DNA of 64,000 nucleotides from an uncultured Collinsella sp. GTDB lineage: Bacteria; Actinomycetota; Coriobacteriia; Coriobacteriales; Coriobacteriaceae. The stretch's first letter is position 1; every line of letters begins with the position of its first letter. A program made the position numbers and the translations under genes. Shown in pieces: positions 52,101-61,165 of this stretch. Under the pieces are notes generated by a model, which was not told the DNA's origin, made no database searches, and saw nothing but the letters and a program-made list of their open reading frames with translations. The DNA lies in NCBI GenBank assembly GCA_900541135.1, contig UQIG01000007.1:13876-77875 (forward strand), in the 5' to 3' direction.

Positions 52101-53858
52101 CCCTGGATCGCCGAGGTCCGTCAGTCCACGCCCGGCATCGGCCTGATCTCGCCTCCGCCGCATCACGACATCTACTCCATCGAGGACCTGGCGGAGCTTA
52201 TCTTCGATCTTAAGAACGCCAACCCCGGTGCGCGCGTGTCGGTCAAGCTGGTCAGCGAGGCCGGCGTCGGCACCATTGCCACCGGCGTGGCCAAGGGTGC
52301 CGCCGACAAGATTTTGATCAGCGGCCATAACGGCGGCTCGGGTGCCGCGGCGCGCGATTCCATTTGGCACGCTGGCCTGCCGCTGGAGCTCGGCCTTGCC
52401 GAGGCCCAGCAGACGCTGCTGCAAAACGGCCTGCGCTCGCGCGTGGTGCTCGAGGCCGACGGCAAGCTCATGGACGGCACCGATGTTGCCGTCGCCTGCC
52501 TGCTGGGCGCCGAGGAGTTTGGCTTTGCGACCATGCCGCTCATCTCCATGGGCTGCCTCATGCAGCGCGACTGCCAGCAGGACACCTGCCCGGCCGGCAT
52601 CGCTACGCAAAACTGCCGCCTGCGTCGCGGCTTCCGCGGCAAGCCCGAGCACGTTGAGCACTTTATGCTCTTTGTTGCCGAGCAGCTGCGCGAGGTCATG
52701 GCGAGCCTGGGCTTCCGCACCGTCGACGAGATGGTCGGCCATCCCGAGTGCCTGCGCCAGATCGAGGTGCCGGGCAACCGCAAGGCCAACCAGCTCGATC
52801 TGTCTCCCGTGCTGGCGAGCGCGACCTGTGAGTTCGGTGCCCATATTCCGGGCGCCGACGGTCGCCACTTCCTTCCGCAGATGGCCGCGGACAGCGAGCT
52901 CGACAAGACGCTTGATTCCACGTTGTTTGTGCCCTATACGGCCGATGCCCGTGCGCACCTGCGTCCGATTCGCTTCCGCGCCGATATCGCCAACGTCAAC
53001 CGCTGCGTGGGCACTATCTTGGGCAACGCGGTGACCAAGGCGCATCCCGAGGGCCTGCCCGCCGGCTCCATCACCATCGATTGCGATGGTTCGGCCGGTC
53101 AGAGCTTTGGTGCCTTCCTGCCGCGCGGCATTACGCTCAACGTGTGCGGCGACGCCAACGACTACTTTGGCAAGGGCCTTTCGGGCGGTGAGGTGTCGGT
53201 GCGCCCCAACCCGCATGCGACCTACAAGTTCGACGAGAACATCATCGTGGGCAACGTTGCGTTCTTTGGTGCCACGAGCGGCCGCGGCTTCATTAACGGT
53301 CTTGCCGGCCAGCGTTTTGCCGTGCGCAACTCCGGTGCCACCGTGGTGGTCGAGGGCTGCGGCAACCATGGCTGCGAGTACATGACGGGCGGTCTGGCGC
53401 TCATCCTGGGCGAGGTCGGGCAGAATTTTGCCGCCGGCATGACGGGTGGTGTGGCCTACGTCTTTGACCAGTACGGCACGCTCAGTGCCCGCGTGAACCA
53501 TGAGAGCGTGGAGCTCAAGGCCCCGACGGCCGGCGAGCTGGCGCAGGTTCGCGAGCTCATCCAGGAGCACGTGGACGCGACGCAGAGCCCACGCGGCATC
53601 AAGCTGCTCTACAGCTTTGAGACGATGAGCAAGCACTTTGTGAAGGTCATTCCGACCGAGTACGAGCGCGTGCTGGCGATTGTCGCCGCGGGCGAGGCCG
53701 TGGGCAAGACGCATGCGCAGGCCGAGGAGTTGGCGTTTGACATCGTGACCGGCCGCGCGAGTGCCGCGGATGTCGCTCGCTTTGATGTCGCGGGCGGCGC
53801 TGCGGACACTGCGTCCGTGGCTGCCAGCTCTGTTGCTTCGACCAAGAAGGAGGCGTAA
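49161..53858 (+). CDS. gltB: Glutamate synthase large subunit
   Basis: 1565 residues. Makes two glutamates from glutamine and 2-oxoglutarate. The class II amidotransferase domain begins at the catalytic Cys in FDHDACGIGALADI after a 20-residue propeptide; the FMN-binding synthase domain has KMGISTVQSYHSAQIFEAVG and SGHNGGSGAAARDSI; the 3Fe-4S cysteines are in CLMQRDCQQDTCPAGIATQ; the C-terminal GXGXG domain has GDANDYFGKGLSGG and GCEYMTGG. Followed by gltD 5 bases after the stop. Confidence 0.97.
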   Translation: MQADSAQQQGLCRPEFDHDACGIGALADINGERHHQILDDALSILVNLEHRGGTGLEKNTGDGAGILFQVPHHFFRKEAQKCGQILPAEGDYGVAMLFFPQDDKGVEDARRVFEEGCAEAGVPLLFWREVPVDPHDLGETARACMPTILQAFLGRPDDTPAGDAFERRLYVCRRTIEKKADAEFALRDKIFYVCSMSSRTIVYKGMLVATQMRRFFIDLNDAAVKTAVALVHSRYSTNTTPSWERAHPNRFIIHNGEINTLKGNVNWIRAREPNLYSPVLQHDLERVMPIINREGSDSAILDNVLEFLVMNGRPLTRAASMLLPEPWDHNDSLSEERRAYDAYQSMLMEPWDGPAAIAFTDGRTLGAALDRNGLRPARYYVTRDGRFMLASEVGTIEVSPENILTSGCLGPGQMLEVDFARGRVIYNEELRARYAKEKPYRDWIAEETLTVDALDRPATATPVEDAEVPAAVRMAKLGYHWDDVDEVVRPMAQQGKAPLASMGIDAPLACLSKKTRSFYDYFYQLFAQVTNPPIDALREHMVTSTTLYLGNHGNLLEDSRTACQLVRLERPLLNEEEFERICAIDRVGFKTCRFRAVYRRDAGEGALQATLKQLAEDVEAAVRDGVNIVVLSDRAAAGEVPVPSLLAVGCVHNHLIRAGVRTFADIVVECGDAVSPHDFAALVGYSASGIYPYNAHACIRDLAARGDLDVTAEQGIANYNKAATAGIVSIMSKMGISTVQSYHSAQIFEAVGFTPEFVNAYFAGTVSRVGGMGVEDVEREQNERYDAALAILKSPAPDQLPTLGLTKWRPLGGEDHLIDPQTVYLLQTACHEDSYDAFKEYSARLHRTGRAVRLRDLLDFDASGRTPVALDEVEPALNIVRRFNTGAMSYGSISKEAHECMAIAMNRLHGRSNSGEGGEDPRRETPLANGDSKNSAIKQVASARFGVTSRYLCSAFEIQIKMAQGAKPGEGGHLPGKKVYPWIAEVRQSTPGIGLISPPPHHDIYSIEDLAELIFDLKNANPGARVSVKLVSEAGVGTIATGVAKGAADKILISGHNGGSGAAARDSIWHAGLPLELGLAEAQQTLLQNGLRSRVVLEADGKLMDGTDVAVACLLGAEEFGFATMPLISMGCLMQRDCQQDTCPAGIATQNCRLRRGFRGKPEHVEHFMLFVAEQLREVMASLGFRTVDEMVGHPECLRQIEVPGNRKANQLDLSPVLASATCEFGAHIPGADGRHFLPQMAADSELDKTLDSTLFVPYTADARAHLRPIRFRADIANVNRCVGTILGNAVTKAHPEGLPAGSITIDCDGSAGQSFGAFLPRGITLNVCGDANDYFGKGLSGGEVSVRPNPHATYKFDENIIVGNVAFFGATSGRGFINGLAGQRFAVRNSGATVVVEGCGNHGCEYMTGGLALILGEVGQNFAAGMTGGVAYVFDQYGTLSARVNHESVELKAPTAGELAQVRELIQEHVDATQSPRGIKLLYSFETMSKHFVKVIPTEYERVLAIVAAGEAVGKTHAQAEELAFDIVTGRASAADVARFDVAGGAADTASVAASSVASTKKEA

Positions 53859-53863
53859 GTGCC

Positions 53864-55345
<1,482 letters not shown>

Positions 55346-55356
55346 GGTAGTCATTT

Positions 55357-55398
55357 AAGAACGTCCCCCATGACTAGCCATTGGGGACGTTCTTTTTT
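55357..55398 (+). terminator. Repeat-derived terminator after gltD
   Basis: AAGAACGTCCCC (55357-55368) pairs perfectly with GGGGACGTTCTT (55383-55394), then four more T. The sequence belongs to the dispersed GGGGACGTTCTT family. The rest of 55346-55710 contains another ACTAGTCGTTGGGGACACTC copy and two GTTC(G/A)TT(T/C)GTCGACGT direct repeats (about 55435 and 55455) but no supported gene. Confidence 0.75.
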
Positions 55399-55710
55399 GT
55401 CTAGTCGTTGGGGACACTCTTCGCGGGGCGCCTGTTCGTTTGTCGACGTACAAGTGTTCATTCGTCGACGTTTGCGCCTGTGCTACTCTGCTCTTTCTGT
55501 GGTGGCTGCGGGCATCTGGCTCAAAAGGGCGGGTTGGCTGTCTATGTCTACCTGCGGTTTCTTTGCGGTGTGCTCATTCGGTCAAGTGTCCCGTCAAGTG
55601 TTTGGTTAGCATCTGGTTTGCAGTCGAAGGCCTATTTTGCCCGCGCTTGCCTCGGTTGCCCGCCCTCCTCGTAAGCTCAAATTGAGGCCCATCAGTTTGA
55701 GGAGGATGCC

Positions 55711-56418
55711 ATGACTGACCAAGTTTTTAACCGAGCAGAGCTGGCCGAAGCCGTTGGCAACGATATTGCCGACATGGCCCACTTTTGGATGCTGCGGAAG
55801 TTTCAATTCCTGGAGCCGGCGCGCGAGCAGTTCGAGATTATCGTCGATCCGTGGCTCAGCTATTGCGAGGAACCTTCTCAAAACGAAATCATGGCCTACA
55901 ACATGGCGTTTACCGATTGGCTGCTGTTTGAGCGCCCCTATTACCACGGCAAGACGCTGTTGGAACTGTATGTGGACGAGCCGCCAGCGTCAATTTCTCC
56001 TGCTTCGCTCGGGCGTCTTAAGCAGGTGCGTGACACGCAGTATTTCTCGCGCTTTGGCATTTTGGACAAGGATCCCGCGACCGGCATGGTCGTGCTGAAG
56101 GATACGCGCACCGACCGTCGCTTTGACGTCTACGACCCACATATCGTGCAAAAGGAGCACTGGAACGATGGTGCGATTGCGGTGCGACTCGCGTGCGTCG
56201 ACGATGTCTGGCTGACGGCGGGGCAGCTCTACCTGTATGACATCGCGCGCCTGAGCGACACGGCGGTCGACGGGCCGGGCGCGGTGCATCCCGAGGACCT
56301 AGAGGACGGTTTCGACACCTCGTGCGTCAGCTTCTTTTTGCGCCTGGTCCGCGACATCATGGGCGCCCAGGGGCGCTACGTGAAGTCGCTCAATATTTAC
56401 GAGCAGGAATGGGAGTAG
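55711..56418 (+). CDS. Hypothetical protein
   Basis: 235 residues (GAGGAGG 7 bases before ATG). Soluble, acidic, no membrane segment. Notable segments: NDIADMAHFWMLRKFQFLEP, MAFTDWLLFERPYYHGKTLL and YFSRFGILDKDPATGMVVLK. The overall look is that of small proteins found only in coriobacteria and related groups. Function unknown. It lies between gltD and the repeat array. Confidence 0.7.
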   Translation: MTDQVFNRAELAEAVGNDIADMAHFWMLRKFQFLEPAREQFEIIVDPWLSYCEEPSQNEIMAYNMAFTDWLLFERPYYHGKTLLELYVDEPPASISPASLGRLKQVRDTQYFSRFGILDKDPATGMVVLKDTRTDRRFDVYDPHIVQKEHWNDGAIAVRLACVDDVWLTAGQLYLYDIARLSDTAVDGPGAVHPEDLEDGFDTSCVSFFLRLVRDIMGAQGRYVKSLNIYEQEWE

Positions 56419-56458
56419 GGGATGGGCGGTTGTCGCCTGCCTTGCCCTCTGCCTTTAT

Positions 56459-56755
56459 GTCTCGATCTGTAACGTTTAGGGACAAAAAACCGGTCTACCT
56501 GTTACAGATCGAGACGAACGCTTGGGTGCCGCTGGTTTGTCTAAATCTGTAACGTTTGGGGGCCTGGAGAACGTCTAACTGTTACAAATCGAGACGGAAG
56601 GTTGGCGCCTGCCGAAAGATCTCGATCTGTAACGGGAAGGGGCCAAAAATCGGTCTAACTGTTACAGATTGAGACAAATGTCGGCCGCACGACTGAAAAT
56701 CTCGATCTGTAACAACTAGAGGCTTAAAGACTGTCTTCCTGTTACAGATCGAGAC
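56459..56755. repeat. 80-nt-period palindromic array B (4 copies)
   Basis: Copy starts at 56461, 56541, 56621 and 56701: exactly 80 bases apart. Each copy is CT(C/A)(G/A)ATCTGTAAC, a 27-base loop ending near GTCTAC, GTTACA(G/A)AT(C/T)GAGAC, then a 25-base spacer. It ends 26 bases before the start of the PD-(D/E)XK-like gene and fills the 56419-56781 gap. Confidence 0.92.
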
Positions 56756-56781
56756 GTTTGTCGACAGAGGCGACGGTGACA

Positions 56782-57852
56782 ATGGTCCATTTGTCCGATG
56801 TGGTGGTGATGGAAGTGTCTAATACCGTTTTCAAACACAAGCATGCAACACGTAACACCTTGGCGCGGAATAGGATGCTTGCCAGGCTCGCGAAGGCGGC
56901 TGAACAAGGCGTGCTGCTTGTGACGCACGACAATGCCGAGCTCATGTGGCTGCGGCGTCATGTGGGAACCGATGATATTGCGGAGCCCGAGTCGTATCTG
57001 TTCTGCTTTCAACATGATTGGGATGCGTTGACGCCGACGGAGCGAGCACTACGTACCATCAGAGGGCTTGCGGAGTTTCATCCCGATTGGGCGTTTTGGG
57101 GTTATGACGCGGCACTTTTGTGGGGTCTGGAGGTGCCGAATGATCTGCTTGGGCCGCGATTTCTTGTTAAGACAGGTTGCTCGGTGCCGCTGAGTGCAGG
57201 ATGCCGGCTGTTGCGTCCGCGGACGGCGGGTGCGCTTGAACAAGCCGACGGCGTGCGGGCGACGCCGTTTTGGCGCACGGTAGAGGATTGCCTGCTGCGC
57301 GCGCCGTTTTCGTATGGCCTGGCGATTGCCGATTCTGCGTTGCGGACAAAGGGCGTATCGCGCGATGACTTTTGTGAGCGGCTTCGTATAGATTGTGAAG
57401 GCAAGCACGGGTATCGCAGAGCGCAGGTGATCGCGTCGTATGCGGACGGGCTGTCCGAAAACGGTGGCGAGTCTCGGTTCCGAGCGTTCTTTATTGCATA
57501 CGGGTTTCTGGTGCCAGAGTTGCAGGTGGAGTTTCGTGATCCGCTCAATCCGAATCAGGTATTTCGAGTCGACTATTTCTGGAGACTCGAGGACGGGGCG
57601 TGCGTGATTGGCGAGCTCGATGGAAAGGGAAAGTATACCCTGCAGGATGGTGGGGATCGGGAGTCGGTCGACCCATTCGTGGCGGAACGTCAACGGGAGT
57701 CCCATCTGACGATGCTCGGACATAAGGTACTGAGGTTTACGTTTGATGAGCTCAAGAACCCGGGGAAGCTGGCTGAAAAGCTGAGACTGGCGGGCATTCC
57801 GCAGCGGGTCGATTTGGCTGAGGAATGGAGACGGCAGTGGTATGGGTGCTGA
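56782..57852 (+). CDS. PD-(D/E)XK nuclease-like protein (DUF559/AbiEi-like)
   Basis: 356 residues from ATG at 56782; a TTG 24 bases earlier lies in the last repeat copy. The C-terminal 110 residues look like a Vsr/DUF559 nuclease core: GGESRFRAFFIAYGFLVPEL, then RVDYFW (Asp) and VIGELDGKGKY (Glu and Lys), then ERQRESHLTMLGHKVLRFTF. The N-terminal part (HATRNTLARNRMLARLAKAA) resembles AbiEi-type antitoxin proteins. Family members often lie in accessory DNA; some are type IV toxin-antitoxin or defence parts. It is bracketed by four copies of the 80-nt repeat on each side. It ends with TGA. Confidence 0.7.
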   Translation: MVHLSDVVVMEVSNTVFKHKHATRNTLARNRMLARLAKAAEQGVLLVTHDNAELMWLRRHVGTDDIAEPESYLFCFQHDWDALTPTERALRTIRGLAEFHPDWAFWGYDAALLWGLEVPNDLLGPRFLVKTGCSVPLSAGCRLLRPRTAGALEQADGVRATPFWRTVEDCLLRAPFSYGLAIADSALRTKGVSRDDFCERLRIDCEGKHGYRRAQVIASYADGLSENGGESRFRAFFIAYGFLVPELQVEFRDPLNPNQVFRVDYFWRLEDGACVIGELDGKGKYTLQDGGDRESVDPFVAERQRESHLTMLGHKVLRFTFDELKNPGKLAEKLRLAGIPQRVDLAEEWRRQWYGC

Positions 57853-57893
57853 GGGGTGCGGCTGACGCGGGTGTGGTTGTTCCTACCGAGTTT

Positions 57894-58191
57894 GTCTCGA
57901 TCTGTAACAACAAGGGGCCGTTTGGCCTCGTAACTGTTACAGATCGAGACAGAAGGTTGGCTGCCGCTAAAAGATCTCAATCTGTAACATCTAGAGGCCG
58001 AAAACCTGTCTACTTGTTACAGATTTAGACGTTTGGCGACGGGGCTGGAGAATATCTCGATCTGTAACATCTAACGGCCAAAAACCGGTCTACATGCTAC
58101 AGATTGAGACAAAGGTTGGACGCGGTACCGAAAAATCTCGATCTGTAACACTTGGAAGGTTAAAGACGGTCTACCTGTTACAAATCAAGAC
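57894..58191. repeat. 80-nt-period palindromic array C (4 copies)
   Basis: Copy starts at 57896, 57976, 58056 and 58137 (80, 80 and 81 bases apart), same direction as array B. Begins 41 bases after the nuclease-like gene. The 57853-58343 gap holds this array and the amidohydrolase leader; no other gene. Confidence 0.92.
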
Positions 58192-58343
58192 GTTTTGCTG
58201 GAACGACCGGAACATCGCCGCGCTGTCTCCGTTTGCCCTCACATCTCTCTCGTCCCTCCGTTAACCGATATGTCCGCAGCAATCCTTCCGCGCTGGGTAA
58301 TAATGGACAAATGTCCAAGTTAATCGTGAGGGAGGAGCTCGAT

Positions 58344-59714
58344 ATGGCGACTGCCGATCGTCCCACGTTGTTTATCAATGCGACCGTTCTGGATGGCTCG
58401 GAGCATATGGAGCCGCAGCCCGATATGGCCGTGGCCGTCGAGCGCGGTGTCATTACCTGGATGGGACCGAGCGCCGTGGCCCAAGCTCCGGCGGGTGCCG
58501 AGGTCATCGACCTGGCAGGTGCGTATCTCATGCCGGGTCTCATCAATATGCACGTGCATCTGTGCGGTTCGGGCAAACCGGTCTCGGCGGGAGATGCCGG
58601 CGCGCTGATGAAGAAGCTCGACAATCCCGTGGGCCGCGCCATCGTGCGCCATATCCTCAAGGGCAGCGCTCAGCAGCAGCTGGCAAGCGGCGTGACCACG
58701 GTGCGCGGAGCGGGCGACCCGCTGTTTGCCGATATTGCCGTGCGCAACGCCATCGACGCTGGCAAGTATCAGGGTCCACGTCTGGTGGCACCGGGAACGG
58801 GTGTCACGGTGCCGGGTGGCCACGGTGCAGGCCTCTTTGCGCAGGTGGCCAATACTCCCGCAGAGGCAGCCCAGCAGGTGCGCGACCTGTATGCGCGCGG
58901 TGCCGACGTCATCAAGCTGTTCGTGACGGGCGGCGTTTTCGATGCGACCGAAGTAGGCGAGCCGGGCGTGCTGCGCATGTCGGTTGAGGTTGCCGCCGCG
59001 GCGTGCAAGGCGGCGCACGAGGTTGGCCTGCCGGTCATGGCCCATGTCGAGAGCACCGAAGGTGTGAAGGCCGCGCTTCAGGCCGGCGTCGACACAATCG
59101 AGCATGGCGCTCCGATGACCCCCGAGATCCTGGAGCTGTACCGCGGCGCTGCGGGAACACAGCTCGAGGGACGCGCGCCGAGCGTGACCTGCACGATCAG
59201 TCCGGCGCTGCCGTTTGTGTTGCTCGATCCGGAAAAGACCCATTCGACCGAAACGCAAAAGAAGAACGGTGACATCGTGTGCTCGGGTATCATCGAGAGC
59301 GCTCGCGCCGCCCTGGATGCCGGCGTTAAGGTGGGCCTGGGCACGGACTCGAGCTGCCCGTTCGTGACGCAGTACGACATGTGGCGTGAGGTGGCCTATT
59401 TTGCCAAGTACGTGGGCGTGGGCAACGCTTTCGCGCTGCATACGGCCACGCAGGTCAATGCCGAGCTGCTGGGGCTGGGCGGCGAGACCGGCACAATCGA
59501 GTGCGGCAAGGCCGCCGATATTCTGGTGACGTGCGAGAACCCGCTCGATGACCTGTGCGCACTGCGTGATCCGACGCACGTGATGTGTCGCGGTGATCTG
59601 GTGCGCAAGCTCAAGGTGAAGCGTATTCCCGAGGTGGACGCCGAGCTCGACGCGATTATGGCCATGCCTGCCGAGGCGTTGGCCGAGGAGCTTGCCCGCG
59701 ATGGCGTGGCGTAA
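58344..59714 (+). CDS. Amidohydrolase family protein (imidazolonepropionase/Xaa-Pro-like dipeptidase type)
   Basis: 456 residues from ATG at 58344 (GGGAGGAG 6 bases upstream). A metal-dependent hydrolase of the amidohydrolase superfamily. The metal motif is LMPGLINMHVHLCGSG; carboxylated Lys region GADVIKLFVTGG; metal histidines in VMAHVESTEG and IEHGAPM; catalytic Asp in GLGTDSSCPF. The substrate cannot be read from sequence; relatives hydrolyse cyclic amides or proline dipeptides. Followed by a bidirectional terminator. Confidence 0.83.
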   Translation: MATADRPTLFINATVLDGSEHMEPQPDMAVAVERGVITWMGPSAVAQAPAGAEVIDLAGAYLMPGLINMHVHLCGSGKPVSAGDAGALMKKLDNPVGRAIVRHILKGSAQQQLASGVTTVRGAGDPLFADIAVRNAIDAGKYQGPRLVAPGTGVTVPGGHGAGLFAQVANTPAEAAQQVRDLYARGADVIKLFVTGGVFDATEVGEPGVLRMSVEVAAAACKAAHEVGLPVMAHVESTEGVKAALQAGVDTIEHGAPMTPEILELYRGAAGTQLEGRAPSVTCTISPALPFVLLDPEKTHSTETQKKNGDIVCSGIIESARAALDAGVKVGLGTDSSCPFVTQYDMWREVAYFAKYVGVGNAFALHTATQVNAELLGLGGETGTIECGKAADILVTCENPLDDLCALRDPTHVMCRGDLVRKLKVKRIPEVDAELDAIMAMPAEALAEELARDGVA

Positions 59715-59764
59715 GCGCGCGATATGGCGATGCGACAAAGGGACAATCCTTTTGTCATAATCAG

Positions 59765-59805
59765 AAAAAGCCGAGGTCCCAGTGCGAGGCCTCGGCTTTT
59801 ATTTG
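59765..59805. terminator. Bidirectional terminator
   Basis: AAAAAGCCGAGG pairs with CCTCGGCTTTT (59790-59800). A-run on the left and T-run on the right let it end both the amidohydrolase and the minus-strand gene. Confidence 0.88.
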
Positions 59806-59821
59806 TCCCATGGTATGGCGG

Positions 59822-60295
59822 CTATGAGCGCGTCTCCATCTTGGCATGGCACTTGGGGCAGGTGACGCGGATCTTGCCTTTGCCCTTGGGAACGGAGAGC
59901 ATCTGGCCGCAGTTGGGGCACTTGAGATAGGCCGTGGTCTTGCGGCCCTTCCACATCTTCTTGGCTGTGCGCTTGGCACGTTCAAAGTCTTCCTTGCTAG
60001 TACCGGCTGCGCGCGAGGCGTTGGCCGCTGCAGCTCCGCCGCCCAAGCTAGCTACAAACTTGCCCAAGCCGGGTACGTTTGCAGTCGCGGCGACAAAGGC
60101 CTCGTTCTCCTTGCGACGTGCATCGATATTTTTGGACAGGCCGCGCAGCACGCCAATCACGATTACGGCGATGGCAATCCAGCTGAGCCACTGGATACGA
60201 GCCATCGAACCGATCATGGCGATGATAATGCCTGCGAAGCCCATCACGATGGTGAGTTCGTCAGCGCCATTGCGGCCCTTCATAAAGTCATTCAT
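59822..60295 (-). CDS. Membrane protein with C-terminal zinc ribbon
   Basis: 157 residues. Two membrane segments (about 13-32 and 35-52), an Ala/Gly-rich linker, then a zinc ribbon at the C-terminus (LKCPNCGQMLSVPKGKGKIR, TCPKCHAK). Such small proteins are widespread in coriobacteria and may bind nucleic acid or sense redox; function unknown. The start is ATG at 60295 with GAAAGGCAA upstream. Confidence 0.75.
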   Translation of the reverse strand: MNDFMKGRNGADELTIVMGFAGIIIAMIGSMARIQWLSWIAIAVIVIGVLRGLSKNIDARRKENEAFVAATANVPGLGKFVASLGGGAAAANASRAAGTSKEDFERAKRTAKKMWKGRKTTAYLKCPNCGQMLSVPKGKGKIRVTCPKCHAKMETRS

Positions 60296-60350
60296 GCAAA
60301 TTGCCTTTCATTCGATATGCCGCACGCCTTTATACCCGATTTAGAGCAAG

Positions 60351-60397
60351 GGGGACAGGTTAATCTGCACCAATGTGGTGCAAACGTACCTGTCCCC
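60351..60397. repeat. Nested palindrome with GGGGACAGGT ends
   Basis: GGGGACAGGT (60351-60360) pairs with ACCTGTCCCC (60388-60397); the inner TGCACC pairs with GGTGCA. Related to the palindrome at 26580-26647 with inner and outer stems exchanged. Confidence 0.55.
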
Positions 60398-60441
60398 GGA
60401 ATACCAAGACGGTGCAAAGAAGTCTGTCCCCAATGCCCCAA

Positions 60442-60714
60442 TTACTTGGAGAGTTTGTCGACGACGCGTTCGATTTCGGCGAGCTTGGCGGCTTTGAGGT
60501 CTTCGTCGCCCGATTCGATTGCCGAAGTCACGCAGCCCTCGATATGCGCCTTGAGCACGTCGGCGTTAATGCGCGCGAGGAGCGCCTGTGTGGCCATGAG
60601 CTGCGTGGAAATATCGACGCAGTAGCGGTCCTCATCGACCATCCGCAGGATGCCGTCGATCTGACCGCGTGCCGTCTTGAGCATGCGGGTCACCGATTTA
60701 TGGTCTGCCATCAT
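60442..60714 (-). CDS. csoR: CsoR-family copper-sensing repressor
   Basis: 90 residues, all-helical DUF156 repressor that releases DNA on Cu(I). The C-H-C ligand set is intact: Cys in DRYCVDISTQLMA, His and Cys in LKAHIEGCVTSAI. A second in-frame ATG follows the first directly. Upstream of copA a G/C palindrome matches CsoR operators. Located one repeat away from copZ and copA on the same strand. Confidence 0.93.
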   Translation of the reverse strand: MMADHKSVTRMLKTARGQIDGILRMVDEDRYCVDISTQLMATQALLARINADVLKAHIEGCVTSAIESGDEDLKAAKLAEIERVVDKLSK

Positions 60715-60755
60715 AGCGGGTCCTCGTTTCTGGTCGATTTTCCAGATGCCCCGTC

Positions 60756-60822
60756 AGTTGCGGTGAAATAGTTCTTGTTTGCAGGCTTGAAGCGCTAAAA
60801 CAGGAACTATTTCACCGCAACT
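60756..60822. repeat. 67-nt palindromic repeat, copy d
   Basis: AGTTGCGGTGAAATA and TATTTCACCGCAACT; the inner GTTCTTGTTT pairs with AAACAGGAAC through one G-U. Between csoR and the 3' end of copZ. Confidence 0.85.
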
Positions 60823-60848
60823 TCTGAGGATTGAGTAGGCGGCGCCTG

Positions 60849-61070
60849 CTACGCGGCGGTCACGGACAGGGCGTGGAACTTCTCGCCGGCGCCCTCGACG
60901 GCGGCGGCGAGCTGCTCGGCGGTCACGGTGTCGGCGCACTCTACCTGGACGGTCTGGGTCTCGTGATCGGCGTCGGCATCGGTCACGCCTGCCACGTTGA
61001 GCAGCGCCGTCTCGACAGTGGCGTCGCAGTGGCCGCACATGAGGCCAGACGTTTTAACGATGTAGTTCAT
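60849..61070 (-). CDS. copZ: Copper chaperone CopZ (HMA domain)
   Basis: 73 residues, one heavy-metal-associated domain. The metal site reads SGLMCGHCDATVETAL, with the CxxC pair. It carries Cu(I) to the ATPase encoded upstream on the same strand. GGAGAT precedes the ATG. A 67-nt palindromic repeat lies on each side of the gene. Confidence 0.92.
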   Translation of the reverse strand: MNYIVKTSGLMCGHCDATVETALLNVAGVTDADADHETQTVQVECADTVTAEQLAAAVEGAGEKFHALSVTAA

Positions 61071-61098
61071 GATTATCTCCTTTTCGTTGAGTACCTAA

Positions 61099-61165
61099 AG
61101 TTGCGGTGAAATACGGACTAAATAGCGGTTTAGCTAAGCATGTTACGCTTTATTTCACCGCAACT
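61099..61165. repeat. 67-nt palindromic repeat, copy e (overlaps copA end)
   Basis: AGTTGCGGTGAAATA and TATTTCACCGCAACT with little inner pairing. Its right arm encodes the last five residues (SVAVK) and the TAA stop of copA. Confidence 0.85.

Noticed and set aside
49137..53714. Very long minus-strand open frame (about 1500 codons) opposite gltB
   Set aside because: It mirrors the codon bias of gltB on the other strand, has no ribosome site and no family features. The same applies to long frames opposite secA, rpoA/rplQ and tyrS.
56459..58191. CRISPR arrays
   Set aside because: The regular 80-nt spacing is suggestive, but the units are palindromes with variable loops, repeats are not identical, spacers are 25 nt and partly similar, and no cas genes are present.
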